A stretch of DNA of 64,000 nt from Streptomyces sulfonofaciens (GCF_014656295.1 NZ_BNCD01000009.1:224023-288022); one strand, 5' to 3'. Counted from the stretch's first letter, positions 42,198 through 57,100 are shown. The notes: generated by a model not told the origin, from the sequence alone. Numbers and translations are program-made.

Positions 42198-45100
42198 ATG
42201 GCTATCATGGCCTCGAAGAAGGTCAACGACCTTCTGTTCGGCCTCATCGGGGAGAGGCTCCTCCAGGCGAACGAGGACCTGGCCTTCGACAGCCACAAGG
42301 CGTTCAAACAGCTCGCCAAGAACATCAGGGACCTGTCCGACATCGTCGAGCAGACCCTCCTGGGCACCAGCACGGCCCTGCCGCCCCAGGTCGGCAGGCG
42401 CTACGCACGATCCATGAAGCTGTTCGTGCAGGACGGCGACACCAACCACCTCAAGGAGTTCGCCGACCAGCTCGACGAGATCGCCGAGGGCCGCATCACC
42501 ACCTCGATGAACATCGTCGAGTCCAAGCGTGCCGTCATCGCCGAGGCGATCCGGCTGCTCGTCGAGCTCCTGATCGACGCGGTGATCGCCATCTTCAGCG
42601 GCGGCTCGTCGGCCGGCGACGCGGCGGTCGCCAAGGCCCGCAGCAGGGTGCTCATTCTGACGATCATGGACGCGCTGCTGTCGCGCACCCATCTGATGCC
42701 CACCTTGAGCGAGGCGTTCGAGGAGGCGTTCATGGCCTTCGCCGTGCGGCTCTCCATGCTCATCGACGCCCCGCACGGCGCCCGCCCCAAAGGCTTCGAC
42801 TGGGGGCAGATCGCCCTCGACGGCGCGCTGGGCGGTCTGGCGGCGCTCTTCCACGGGGGCATTTCCAAGGCTCTCGACCTCGACGGCATATTCAAGAACA
42901 TCTTCAAGAACGACCTCAAGAACAACCCCTTCAAGGATTTCCCGGACGACGTCGGCTCCAAGGTGGACCCCCCGCCGGGCCTCGGTGGGAAGAACTCCCC
43001 CGACGTGGGCGGGAGGCATTCCCCCGGGCCGGATCCGAGCAGTTCGCCGGGCCCGGACGCCAGGCACCTGCCGAACTCGGACGGGCCCGGCGGGCCGGGG
43101 CCGGTCGGGCGGAACACTCCGGGCGGGCGGGCGCGGAACACTCCGGGCGGGCGGGCGCGGAACACTCCGGACGCGCCCGGCGGCGGCCCCAAGCGGACCA
43201 CGCTGGAGCGGGTCGTCGGCAAGTCGGGCTCGGACGCCCGTAACTTCGTCGCCGAAGGGGGCTCGGAGTCCCTCGCGGAAGGCGTGCTGGGCGCCCTGAC
43301 GGGCAACGGCTTCTCGTTCAGTTGGGACAGCTTCCTGGGCGGGGGCATCAGCGGCAAGGTCGAGGAGACGCTGAGCGCGGGTGCGCACGGCCTGGGGCAG
43401 TGGGCGAACCGCACCTTCTCCTTCGGCAACTCCCCCAATCCGTCCGCCGCCGACGGCGTGGGCCGTGGCGCAGACGGCCCCGGTGACGGCGCGGCCCATG
43501 GTGGCGCGGGCACCGGCGGCCGTGCGGTGCCCCCGGGCGCGTCGGCCGCTGAAGGGCACGGGGCGGGCGCCCCCGGCCGCTCGGGCACCGGTGGGGACGC
43601 GGGGACCGGCGACGCCCGGTCCGGCGGTTCCGGGGTGCGCACCACCAGTGTCGACGAGCAGGATCCCGGCACCGTGCACACGGGGCGGCCCGACGTGTCC
43701 GGTGCGGACTCCACCGGCACGGGTGCTCCGCACACCGACGCCCCCGCCACGCACGCCCCCGCGGCGGACCCCGCGGGCAGCCACGCCCCGGGTGCCGGCA
43801 ACACACCGCGCGACGGCGGCGGCAGACCGGCCACCGTCTCGGCGGACTCCGCCCCGCATCAGCCGCCCCGGCACCTCGCGGCGGGGGACGACGGGAACGA
43901 CGCGTCCCACGCCGCGGGCAACGGCTCCGGCTCGGGCGCGAACTCCAGCTCCGGCGCGGGTGCGAACTCCGACTCCGGCGCGGGTGCGAACTCCGACTCC
44001 GGCGCGAACTCCGACTCCGGCTCGGACCAGACCCACCGGACGAACCAGACGGAGCAGCCCGAGCAGACCCCGCAGGCCCGGCACACCGAGCAGGACGAAC
44101 ACACCGGGAGCACCGGGAGCACCGAGCACACCGGCAACGCCGAGCACACCGGGAACGCCGGGAACACCGGGCGGACGGACGGGGTGAACCGGCCGGCCGA
44201 GCCGGACGCACTACCCCGGCACGACGGCGACGACGCCCCGGCCACGGACGCGCCCGCGCCCGCGCAGGAGGGGACGCCGGACGACACCCCGGTTCCCGGC
44301 GGCACGTCGGAGTCCTTTGAGCAGGGGCCTGACACCACGTCGCCGACGGGGCCCCCGGTGACGCCTCCTGCGGTGCCCACGTCGACACCGTCCCCCACAC
44401 CTGCGCCCGCCACGACGTCCGCGCCGCCGCCCTCGCCCGTCGCCGCCTCCTCCCCGCCCACACCCACGTCCACACCCACGACGACGCCCACCCCCGTGCC
44501 GTCGGCCACGTCCCCGGCGGCGGGCGGCGAGCGGCACCATGCGGATGCCGTCGGCCCCGAGGGCACGCGTCCCGGCCCGGCCGACCGGGCCGGCAAGGGC
44601 CCGGAGCGCGCCCCGGGGAGCCGTGGCGGAATCGGCCCGGCGTCGGGCATCGTCACCACCAGCACGTCAGGGCCGTTCGAGACCACCTCAGGCGTGCCGG
44701 ACGCGGACGCGGGGACGGCGGCGCCCGCGTCCGACACGCAGGGCGGGACCGCGGACGTCGGGCGGTCCGGCCCCGCGGCGGACTCCCGTCCCACCGTGGA
44801 GTCCGCGCCGTTCGTGCTCGGTTCCGGCTCGGCGGACGAGAGCGGCGGCAGCGATGCCTTCGAGCCTGCCGTGGACGTGCTGAGTGAGAGCGGCGAGGGC
44901 ACGCCCGGCGTCGGTCCCGACCGTCCGGAGGTGATGTCCTCGGGGTTCGACGACGACGGCGACTCGCTGTTCGGCGGGCCCGCGGACGGCTGGGCGGAGC
45001 ACGGTGACCCGGGGATGGGGGTGTCCGGGTTCGACGACGACGATGACGACGAGGGCACCACGGCCGGCGCTCCCCCGGCCCCCGACACCCTCGAGGAGTT

Positions 45101-48100
45101 CGTGGCGCTCGTGGAGCCGCTGCGGGCCCACCTGATGAACACCGACGACTGGTACCGGCAGGACATCAGGCTGGCCGTCATGGCCCGGCCTGGCGGGTCG
45201 ACCTTCGCCGAGTGGCGGGACGGCCAGGTGGGTCACGCCTCCGTCGCCATCCTGCTGCCCGGGCGGGCGGAGCCGGTGGTGATCGGCTTCTATCCGGCCG
45301 TGGACAAGGGCTACCACTCCGTTCCCGGTGGTGTCATGGGGGAACAGGATGGCCTGCTCCTCGATCCGCAGGTCCGGATCCTCCAGACCCATGCGATCAA
45401 CGCCGACCAACTGCTGCATGCGTTCAACTACGCCTCCCGCAACTTCGAGGCGTCCTACGACCTGCTGCGCAACAACTGCGTGGTGTTCGTCAACGAGTTC
45501 ACCTCCGCGGCGCTGGGACGCAACCTGGTGCAGTTGCACGTGGACGCGCCGGACGCCCTCATCCGGGCACTGCGGGGCGCGTCGGACTGGCGGTGGGCGG
45601 ACGGCACCGCACCGGTCACCGAGCTGAACCCGGACGACAAGGAGACGTTGTCCCTGGCGGAACTGCACCTGCGGATGGGCGTCAGGGGGGACGCGTTCGC
45701 GCGGGCGATGGGCTGGGCGGGTACCCGGGTGGCACTGGACCACCAGCGTCCGCTGGTCAACGGCACGCCGACCGGGGTGCAGCAGGAGCAACTCGACCTT
45801 CTCGGCTCCTTCACCACCCTGCTCGCCTACGAGATGAACGTGCGCGGCGAGGAGTCCGCGCAGGCCCTGTCCCGGCGTCTGGGCGAGTCCTACGGCACCC
45901 TGCGGACCGATGCCGCCGCCCTCATGGAGCCGGACGCGACCACCCACCCGGAACGACTGCTGGACGATCTGTGGCGGGACCAGAACGGCATACCGGTCCC
46001 GAACCTGAAGAGCGACGACGCGATACCCACCGTCTTCACACCGGACGACCCGGACGACGTGGAGGTGCTGTTCGACGCCGACGCCGACGAGGCGACCGAA
46101 GCGACCGAAGCGACCGACGACGGAACCACCGCACCCGCGCACACCCCCGCACCCTCGGCCGCCCGCACCGCAATGCCTCCCCCCGCCGCTCCGGGCACCG
46201 CGACCACCACGGGCACGGACACGGGCAGGAACACGGACACGGACTCGCCGGGGCCGCGGGGCGGGTCGGGGCCGCGGGACCGGCAGGAGGTGCCGCCGGG
46301 GCCCCGGAGCATGCTCACTGACCCCCTTGAGCCCGCCTTCGACGCGTTGAGCGAGGGGGGTGAGGAGCGGCGGGGCCGCGAGGTGGCGGACAGCGATCTG
46401 ACGGAGGGGATGCGGCGCCGTCTCGACGCGCCCGCGGTCGTCGGCGCCACGGTACGGGTCAGGGACCTGAACGGTCTGCGTTTCGCACGGCAGGCGCACT
46501 GGGGTCCCGACACCCGTGTCCAGGTCGGCGCGCTGGGGCTGAGCCATCCGGACCGGGCGGCACTGGTGATGCGGGTGCGCGGACTCGACGACGACCTCGC
46601 CGACGCGCTGTGGAAGAGGCTCGACGACGAACCGGCGGCCCCGGTACGCGTGCTGGTGCACCCCGGATACGCCTCGGGCGACCAGTTCGGCATCGCCGCC
46701 GCGCTGATCGCCGACCCCAATCTGCACGTCGTACTGGTCGGCGGGGTCCAGGGCAAACCGGACTCCAGCGACGCCATCGCCGCCTTCTACCAGGGCAGCG
46801 GCATCCCGGCCTCGCAGGTGCACCGGGTCACGGCCGGCCCCGGCGAGTCGGCCGGCGCGGCCGCCCGGCCGGTGGCCGGCAGGATCCTGGACACCGTCGA
46901 CCCCCGCCCCACCTCCCGGCAGCGCAAGGACCTCGTCCTCGGCGTCTCCGACGGCACGAAATGGGTAGCCCGCAACTTCACCGTCGGTGTGCGCCGGGCG
47001 GTGCGCAGGGCATGGGGAGTGGACGACACCGGCTTCCCACCCCAGAACCAGGAAGCCGTCCGCACATGGCTGACCGCCCAGGGCGCCGAACCCTCCCGCC
47101 AACAGGACACCCTCGTCCTGTGGTCACGCTTCAGCGGCAAGAAAGGCGACGCACACGCAGAACACGACACCTCCTACGAAGGCATCCGCCAAATCCTCAC
47201 CGACCTCGCCACCCGCTCCACCCACCACGGCGAGAAACCACTCGTCATCATCGCCGGCGACGCCTACGCCGACCCCACCCACCGCGACAAATACCGCCAG
47301 ATCGTCCACGAAGCCCGCACCCACGGCCTCAACGTCCACGACCTGACCAACTTCTGGAAAGGCGACAAGAACGCCCTGCACACCTGGGGCGGAGACGACC
47401 GCATCGGCCAACTCAAACTCTACGAATACCTCCACCGCCACAGCCGCACCACCCGCCACCTCGGATTCCGCAGCGGCAACCTCGAATCCCTCGCCCTCAT
47501 CGGCCACACCGTCCGCTACATGGAAGAACCGCGCAGCGAGGGCGGCGACCGGATGGCCCAGTGGCACGCCGCCACCAACTCATCACGCACCCCGCGCGGG
47601 GCCCTGGCCACCGGATACGAACGCATCATGGTCAAGGAACCGCCCACCCGGACCGGCAAGGTCATGACCCGGTTGCGGGCCCAGGCCGCGCAGACGCCGT
47701 CCGCCGACCGCGCGACGAACCCCCTGCCGGACTTCAGGCGCCCCGCCTGGCTCTACGGCGCGCCCCACCGGCAGCCCAAACCGGACAAGTTCTTCGCCCG
47801 CGTCGAGAAGGGGTTCGCCCCGGACGACCTCCGCCAGATCACCGACTACCTCCTCCCCCCACCGGCGGGCACCGCGGCAGCAGGACGGCCGAGCCAGGCG
47901 GGCCACGGCGGCCGACCGGTCCAGACCGGCCAGACCGGCCAGACCGGCCGCGGCGGCCGGCCGATGCACGGCGGCCAGAGCAACCGTGACGGCCAGACGG
48001 ACCGCGGCGGCCACACGGATCGCGGCGCCCGGACGGACCACGCAGGACAAACGGCCCGCGGCGGCCGGACGGACCACGCAGGGCAAACGGCCCGCGGGGG

Positions 48101-51100
48101 CCGGACGGACCGCGGCGGCCGGACGGACGGCGGCAGCGTCACCCAGCAGCAGCCCAGGAGGTGGCGCGGCGACGGGACGGAGCCGATCACCGAGAGCGGG
48201 GCACCGGGCCGTGCGGGCGCTGCCGTGGACGCGGTGCCGCCGAGGCCCCTGCCGACGGTCGGGTCCACCACGCCCGCGCCCGCCCCCACTCCCACCACCG
48301 GGCCCCCGCCGGTGTCGCGCGTCGTGGTGCGGCCGGTGGACGGCCCCGGTGCGGACGAGGCGTCGGTGCGGACGCTGGACGACCGCCTGGTGCCGGACCG
48401 GATGGTGCGCCGCTACGCGGTGCGCGAGGGGCGGGGCGAGGACGCCCGCCTGATCGGGCTCGGCTCCCACTCGGCACATGACCAGGCACAGCGTGCCGAC
48501 CGCTGGCCGCTCGTGGTGTCCAGTGCGGAGTACGCCGACTACGACGACGTCCGCAAGGGCTTCGTCGGGCCGGCCCGGACGCGCGACTGGGACGGTGACG
48601 CCTCCCACTGGTTCGGCCACGGCACCGCCACCCGGGTGAAACTGGCCCGCGAGGACGGCACGAGCGACGAGGTCACCGGCCGCGAGTTCGGCCGCGCCCT
48701 GCAACGCTGGCTCGACCTCGGGCCGCGCGAGCGGCCGGTCGTGCTGTACTCGTGCGAGACCGGCCGACCGCCCGAGCACGGCGGGCTGCCCGTGGCCCAG
48801 CACGTGGCGAACGTGACGGGGCGTGTGGTGCACGCTCCGACGACCGAGGCGGGCACGGCGAAGGACGGCACCGGCAGGGTCCGGCCCGTGCTGTACCTGG
48901 ACGAGAACGGCGCACGGGGCGCGTGGTCCGTCTTCGCGCCGGAGCCGTCCGGCGAACGGCTCGGCGAACTGGCGCGTGCCGCCGGACTGCACGAGGGCCC
49001 GGGACCGGTGGACCCCCGGGCGGGGCTGCGCACCCTGCAACTGGTCAGAACACTGCGCGGCACCCACGGCACGCACGTCGAGGAGTCGGCCGGCTACCCG
49101 GACCTGCTGCGCGGCCTCGCCGCGGTCGACGCCCTGCGGTGGAACGGCGTCGACGGCGCCCCGGCCGAGCGCCACACCGACGGGCGGATGACGGCGGACC
49201 TGCTGCGTCGGGTCACCCGGGACACGCTCGGCCTCGGTGCCGCCGCGGACCCCACCCCCGCCCAGTACGCGGCCGTGCTCGCGGCCGCGGACACGGCCCG
49301 CCGCGCCGACCCCGGCACACCCCTCGCCCGGCTTGCCGTCCCCACGGACACCGCCCGGGACCACGCCCCGCCCGCTTCCCCGGCCACCCCGGGGGAGAGC
49401 GACTCCACGAGCGTCGCCCCGGCGAGCGAGCCCCTCCACGAGGAGAACGCCGGCCAGGAGCGCACCCGGGTGCCCGAAGGGAACAACGGAAACAGCGGGA
49501 ACAGCGGGAACAGCACTGCGGCGAGCACCGCGGAGGGGGCGGGGAAGGGCCCGGCGGAGCGCACGCCCGAGTCGGCGCCGGCCTTCGAAACCGCCAGGCG
49601 GCTGGCACCGGCGGGCGGCCGGCCCGGCCTCGACGTGCTGGACGTCGCGGCGGACGGCGACTGCTTCTTCGCCGCCGTGCTCGTCGGCGCCGCCCGGCAG
49701 CACCCCGGCTCCCCGCCGCGCGACACCACCGTCGGCGACCTGCGGGAGAACGCGGCGCGGTGGTTCGCCGCGTCCCAGGCGAAGAAGGACATCGACGCGC
49801 TGGGCACGGACCCGCTTCAGACACTGGTCGGGGATCTCGGCACACCCGCCCTCCGGCACGTGCTGGGCGACCCTGACCTGCCGCCGCTCAGCCCCGACCA
49901 GCAGACCAGGGTCGCCGACGGCGTCGCCCGGCAGGTGGAGGCGGACCGTGCGGCGGGGCGCACCACCGACCGGGAGGCGGTCCGGGCCCGGCTGACGGAC
50001 CAGCAGCACGGGGACCTGCTGCGCGGGCGGCTCCGGTTCGAGCTCAGCCTGGGCGGGCCCGAGGCGCAGCGGTACTGGGGCCGGCTGCTCGACACCGCCT
50101 ACCCGCGGTGGGCGGCGGACGGGGCGGCGCCCACCCTCGCCGAGATCAGCGGTGCGTCCACGGCGGACCTGGTGGAGCGGGCGATCCGCGACGTGCGCCT
50201 GTGGAACACGCCGTTCTTCGACCACGCGGTACCGGCGGTGGCCGGGTACCTGGACGTGAACGTGGTGGTGGCCCAGGACGATCCCGCCCGGGACGTGGCG
50301 CTCCTGCCCGACGCGGACCGCACCCTGTACGTGCACTACAACGGCAGGGACCACTACTCGGCCGTGTCGGTCCCGGCGCGTCAGGGCGGGCGGCAGGCGC
50401 AGCCGCGGGACTCCGCCGCCGCCTCGAAACCGCCCACGCCGGCACGCGTCAGACGGGTCCGGTTCGCCGACGACCCGCCGGCCGAGCCGAAGCACGACAC
50501 CGGCACCCCGCCCGGCCACCCGACGGACGAGGCCGCCGAAGCCTCGGAGGCCGCCGAAGCGCAGGACCCGTTCGTACGCATCGAGACCCAGCTCGACCTG
50601 CACCGCCCCCCGCGCCTGGACCGCGCCCTGCTGCCCCCGTCCGTCTCCGGCCGGCCGGTGGTCTTCAGCGACGGCAGCCGGCTGCCCGGGTACCTGACCG
50701 GCGAGCACGGCGGCGACGCCACCGACGGCAGCTACGGCCCGAGCGCGGTCACCCTGCGCGGCATCGACGACGTCGTCGACGAGATCGGCGGCCACTTCGC
50801 CCTCGACAGGTCCGCGGAACCGCTGGCCGACCTGGCGCAGGCCCTGCACGGCACCCCCCGCGTCTTCCACGGCGACGGCTACGAGTCCCCGCCGTTCGTG
50901 GACGCGCACGGCCGGGTGCGGGTGCTGCGGGTCGCCACCCGGCCGCACGGCAACTGGGAGCGGTTCGCCGATGTCCACGGCGACCCCGTCAGGGTGGACG
51001 TCGGCGACCGCAGCCAGGTCACGTTCGGCGCCGTCAAGTCGGTGAGCACCACGCACCGGCTGGCGCCCAGCGTGGCCGTCGGACCGCCGGGCGGGCCCGC

Positions 51101-54100
51101 GGCGTACGGGCGGGTGGGCGGCGCGGTCGGCTACCAGCGCGCGTTCGAGTTCGGTATGCAGGACCAGACGCACAGCCGAGGCGAGACCCGGCGCACGGAC
51201 GGCTCCCATGTGCACCTGGACGACGTGCACTACGACGTCTGGCTGAGTGGCGCCCCGTCCGCCGTCAGCCGCTCCGGCCTGCCCAGGCCGTTCTTCCCGG
51301 GCGATCCCCACCTCTCCTTCGGGGTGCGGGGCGGGCTGTCCGTGCGGATCCCCGACGGCGAGACGGCACGGGAGGAGCCGGGCCGGGTGCCGCGCACGAT
51401 GGAGCTGGGCCCCGGGTCGAACTACCGGCTCGTGCACAGCGAGGGGTTCGGATCGGTCGCCCGGATCCGCAACTGGGCGCTGCGGAAGGTGGGGGCCGCG
51501 CCGGGCACCCCGGCCTATGCGGAGACCGCCGGGTTCTTCACCTCGGAGAACTTCCAGCGGATGGCGGACCGGATGGCGCACGGCCAGGTCAGCAGCCGCC
51601 AGTTGGTCGCCGACGACGGCACGGGCACGCCCATGGGCGCCTTCGTCGTGGACCGGGTGGTGCCCGGCAGGGCCAGGCTGCTCACCGAGACCAGCGCCGC
51701 CGAACTGCGCCACTTCGTCCAGCAGACCGTCAAGAACGAACGGACGCTGTCGAAGACCTATTCACAAGAGGTCAACGCGGTCATCGGTCCCAGCTTCGAT
51801 CTGCTCGGCTTCTTCGGGCACGCCGCGAACCTGCGGGCCGCGTTCGGGTTCCTCGGCCGCTACCGGCGCAGTACGACGCACGGCGCGGTGTTCGGCGGCT
51901 CCGGCGCACGGCGGATCGGCGGCCGCGCGAAGCAGGTGCCGACCGCGCTCTACCTGGTCGACAAGACCGTGTACGTACGCAGGACGGGTGACGCGGAGGC
52001 CACGCCGTTCACCACCTGGAGCCTGGACAGGATGACGCGCACCGAGGCGCGCCGTCTCGCGGGCTGGGACGACGGCACCGCCGAGCGCGGCAAGAGCGGC
52101 AACGAGCCCTTCGCGCCGGTCTACCTCACCGACGACGACCCGGCCGTCCTCGGCATGGCCCGGCCCGAGGCGTTCACCTACGGCAACGGCGACCTGGTCC
52201 GCACCGGGACGGACGCCGACCGCCCGCGCTCCGTGCTGGAGTCCTTCACCGACCAGGTGATCAGGGCCGCCGCCGACACCTATCCGGGCATGATCGCTCC
52301 GCTTGAGGAGTTCGGCGACCCGTCCGATCCGCGCTGGCGCAACGCCGACCACTACCGGATGGCGCTCCAGAACACCCTGAACGTCATCACCGCCCTGTCC
52401 GAGCACAGCGTCGCGGGCAACCTCGAAGCGCTCGTCTCGACCGGGCTCAGGATCGGCCTGGTGGTCCCCGGCCGTTTCACCCGCGCCTACCGCTGGGTCT
52501 GGATCGACGGCCGGCTGACCGACCGCCGCTACGAGGGCACCCAGAACGACCTCATCCTGCGGGGCAGCGCGCCCGGCACGGAGCGCCTGGACGGGCTCCA
52601 GCAGGTGGCCAGGGGCACCGACGTCGGTTTCGAGGCCAGCGTCGCGCTCCGGGACACCGAGCAGGACGCGGCGGGCGCCCCCAAGAACATCGGCACCGCC
52701 CGGCTCGGCCCCGTCTGGGGCCGGGGCAGGAGCAGCAGGAGCGGATACGGCCCCTCGGTCTCCCACGAGGCGATGTCCATCACGGCCGCCGGGTCCCAGT
52801 TGCACAGCTACCGGGTGGAGCTCTCCGCGCAGGTCGGCGGCTACTGGCGGTTCCGCAGCCTGTGGCGGGGCATCGGGTCGCTGGGGCTGCTCGGCACGCA
52901 CTTCTTCGTCAGGTCGGAGCCGGGCACCCACCTCGTCGGCGGGGACGCCGGAGCGCCGGTGGTGGGCCGGGTCGTGCTCGCCGTCCCCGACGAGCACACC
53001 CCCGACACCGACCCGCACGCGGCGCCCCGCGGGCGCCGCAGGCCCCGGGTGCGCAGCGAGCGGATGGATCCCGAGCAGGCCGCGGCGCTGGCGGCCGGGC
53101 GCACCCGCGACGCCTCCGCGGGCCACGGCCCCGACGCGTTCGGCGACGAGAGCCCCCAGACCCTCAGCGTCGGTGCCCACGAGGAGCTGGTGAACAGCGT
53201 CGAGGAGGTCCTGAAGGACGCCTCGGGCGACTCCTGGCACTTCACGACGATCGGAGCGGCGCCGCACGACTCCGCGGTGCGGCCGTTCCAGCCGCAGTAC
53301 CTGGCCGGCGGCTTCGACCAGACCTCGGGCCCCGCCGGTTCGCGGATCACCGGCCTCTTCGGCAAGGGCCCCTACCTGAACCGGCTCGGTGCCCTCGTCC
53401 ACCGCACCCGGGTGGTCGACCCCGTGGTGGTGTCCAAGCCGGTCAAGGTCGAGAACGACCTGACGATCAGCGCCTCGCACGACGTGTCCCACGCGGTCAC
53501 CCACACGCACACCTTCACCGTCAGCGGCACGGGGAGCCTGGCCCACAGCCACCCCGTCGGCCCCTCGCTCTCCGGTTCCTACGGGCTGCTCGGGGGCTGG
53601 GGGCGCTCGCGCGGCGAGACCCGCACCGTGACCCGCACCAGCACCTCGGAGATGGAACTCGACGACGAGGGCCACAAGGTCCTGGTGTCCGCGGACGTCC
53701 AGCACGACATCGTCGCGTCGGTGCGTACCGACGGCGTCCTCTCCCCCCTGCACCGGCTCGCCACCTTCTCGCGCGCCACCGCGGTGGGCCGGCGCCTGAC
53801 CTTCGCCGCCGACTGGCTCGGCCATCTGCCGGAGAAGGCCGCGCACCGGCTCGGCCTCATCCAGGACAGGCTCGGTGAGGTGCCCCGGTACACCGCCCAG
53901 GCGTGGCGCCTGCCGCGGTGGCTGCGGGAGAACCCGTTCGGGTCCTACCCCGCCAACCCCATGGACGCCACGCAGGTGCTGGCCGACTTCGACGAGCAGT
54001 TGGACGGCCTCGACGTCGACACCGCGAGCCGGGAGCGCATCCACGCGCTGGTGACCCCGCGCGCGCTGCGCGCCCTGCGCGACGAACTGGCCGCCACCGG

Positions 54101-57100
54101 GACCAGCACCCGCACCCGCATCGGCGGTTGGGGGTGGCGCTCGCTGCGGATCGGGGGCAGGACCGCGGCGCTGCGCATGGAACTCGTCGCCGGCGAGCCG
54201 ACGTTCTCGGGTCTCGACCACAGCGTCAGCCTGCTCGACATGCGGTTCGCCACCGAGACGGTCGGCGACCGGCTGACCCGTACCCGCGACCGCTCGCTCG
54301 GCGCCAATGTCGGCGAGTCCGTCAGGACCGACGAGCCGGTGGTGAGCGCCGCGGGCCCCACCTACGGCGAGTCGGGTTCGAGTTCGGCGTCCAGCTCCGC
54401 CGCCCGCTCCACCTCGCGGATGGCGATGAACTGGTTCGGCGCGAACGAGCCGCACGCGAACTTCCACACCCCCTACCGGCTGCGGCTCACCCTGGACCTC
54501 GGCGGGCGGACGCTCGCCGAGGCCGAGGGCGACGTCGGTCGGCTGCGCGAGCAACTGCCGATCAGCCTCGCCGCCCCGGTGCCCGCCCAGGCCGGGCAGG
54601 ACGATCCGCTCGGCACCCCGGCCCTCGACGACCCGCGCCCCGACGTCGCCGTCTGGCGGCCCGGGACCGTCACCCGGGGCACCGTCGACGCCTGGCGGTC
54701 CGACGGCGGCGCCAGGCCCCCCTTCGAGCTCCCCGCGAACGGCTACATGGTCCGCCGGATCGTCGGCCTGAACGGACTGCGGGCCGCCGCGGACCTGGCC
54801 GTCGCCCAGGCGTACGGCGCCGACCCGGTGTCCACCCCGGAAAAGCCCGTCCCGGACGGCGCGCTGCGGGCCGCGGCGGGCATCGCCACCGCCACCGCGC
54901 AGGGTGCGGTGCCGCCGGTGCCGCCCGGAGCGCGGCTGTCCGGGACCGCGTTGGACGAGGCGGTGGCCAGGGCCCGCCGCACGGGGCTGACCAGGCCGGG
55001 CACGGCACCCGCGCTGGCGCTGCACGAGGGCACCAGCAACTCCGCGCTCACCTCCTTCTACCGGGACACCACGACCGCCGAGGGCTACCCGGTGGAGGGC
55101 CTGTCCGAGGACACCCTGGTGGGCGGCGCGGACGGCGGCATCCGCTTCTACTCAAGGCCCGACTTCAGCCGTGCGAAGCTGCTCTCGGTGGCCCCGGACA
55201 CGGTCATGGAGAGCCCCACCCGGCACACGGCGGGCTCGGACACCTCGGTGTCCCGCAGCGGTGTGCAGGAGTCGGTCGTCGGCGGGCAGCCGGCGCTTGC
55301 CACCGACCCGGCCGGCTCCGTCCTGCCCCAGGCCGCCGGCACCGGGGTCAACACGGGCGAGACCGACGGGCGCAGCCTGGGCGGATCGGACACCGCCTGG
55401 CTCAACGTCAAGCCCAAGGCCGGCCGGAGCTTCCTGTTCGCCGTCCCGACCGACTGGCTGGGCGTCGCCGAGGTGCACCGGCACGTCAAGGACAGCCGCG
55501 CCGGCACCTGGCTCGCCGAGCACCTGAACCCGTTCGGCCACGTCAGGCAGGGCCCGCGGGCGGTGGAGGCGGGGACCACGGTGCTCGCCTGGATCCGCGA
55601 GGACGTGGCCCGCGACCTCGGCCTGATCAGCGACGACACCTTCCCGCCCCAGGTGGCCGACGCCTGGTCGCAGGTCGCCAAGGCCGGCGGGGCGTGGACC
55701 GACGCGGACAAGGCGTACTGGGACCACCGCCGTGCCACCGCCGAGCTGCGGGACCGCCACGCCGCCCTGCGGCACGCGCGGGCCGCCGCCAAGATGCGCC
55801 TGGAGCGCGCCCTCGGGGCCGGGGCGGCCACCGGCCGGGACGGCGCGGAGCCGAGGGGCACCGGGAGCACAGCCGTCCCGCAGGACGCGGCGCTCGCCCG
55901 GCGGCAACTGAACGAGGTGACCGCCGAACTCAAGGACGTCCGGCGCGCCCTGCACACCGCGTACACCGCGATGCGGTCCGAGCTGCGCAGGGCGGAGGCC
56001 GAGGCAGCCGACTTCCACCGGGTGCGGGCCGAGGCCGACCGGCTCACCCGCTGGCACCGGCTGCCCGCCGAGCCCGCCGAGCCCGGCGCACCCGCGCGCC
56101 GTGCCGGCCTCACCGAGCCGGAGCCGGTGGTCTACCGCCCGCTGCCCCCGCCGCCCCCGCAGAGCGGGGTGGAACCCCTCCCGCGGTACACCACGGGCGC
56201 CCCGGCGGCCGAGGCCGCGCACGGCACGAAGGACGAGGCGGGCCCCGGCGGCCCGGGGACCCTCACCTCGCCCTCGGGCCTGCGGTACACGCTCCACGAC
56301 GTGCCCGCGGACGGCGACGCCTTCTACCACGCGCTGGCCGAGGGGCTGCACCGCCTCGGCCCCGCGGGGCCCGACCGCCCGGCGGCCGGGGAGGGGCCAA
56401 AGCGCCAGGAGGCGGCCGGTGGGCTGCGCGACCTGCTCGCCGCCCGGCTCGGCCACCCGGACAACGCCGATCTGCTGGCCTTCACGGCCCCCGACACCGA
56501 GGACGGCTTCAGCCCGGCGGAACTGGCTGACGCCGGGGTCTCCTTCGGCGCGGACACGCCCGAGCGGCGCGAGTGGGACGCCACCGGGAAGCTCCCGCTG
56601 CACGCCCGGCTCCCCGGAGGGGCACGGGCCCGCCTGGCCGCCCTGTCCCTGGCCCGCCCCGGCGCCGCCGACGACGGCGGCGGCTGGGACCACGGTGCCG
56701 CCGACCTCCTCCCCGCCCTGGCCGCCCGCACCTTCGGGGTGCGGCTCACCGTGGTCCGCGACGACGGCGGCTTCCAGGACTTCGCACCGCGCGCGGAAGC
56801 CGCGGACGCCCTCCCCCACCTGGTGCTGCACCTCAAGGACCGGCACTACCGGCTGGCCGTGCCGGAGGGCACCGCACCGTCCCGGCCGCCGCTGCCCGCC
56901 TCGCGTCCCGCACGGGACGCCGCGACGACGTCCGGCGGGACGAGGGACACCGAGGACACGGCAGGCACCCAGGACACGGCAGGCACCGAAGGCACCGGTG
57001 AGGGCACGGCCGCGGCGGACACCACCGCCGTCCCCGAGGACGCGCCCGGACGCCCGGCACACCGCGAGGTGCCGTGGCGGACCGGCGCCCGCGACGGGTG

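Noticed and set aside
47583..51713. 1376-codon minus-strand open frame inside the giant gene
   Set aside because: Shadow of the third-position GC bias; the plus strand carries recognisable catalytic motifs over the same span.
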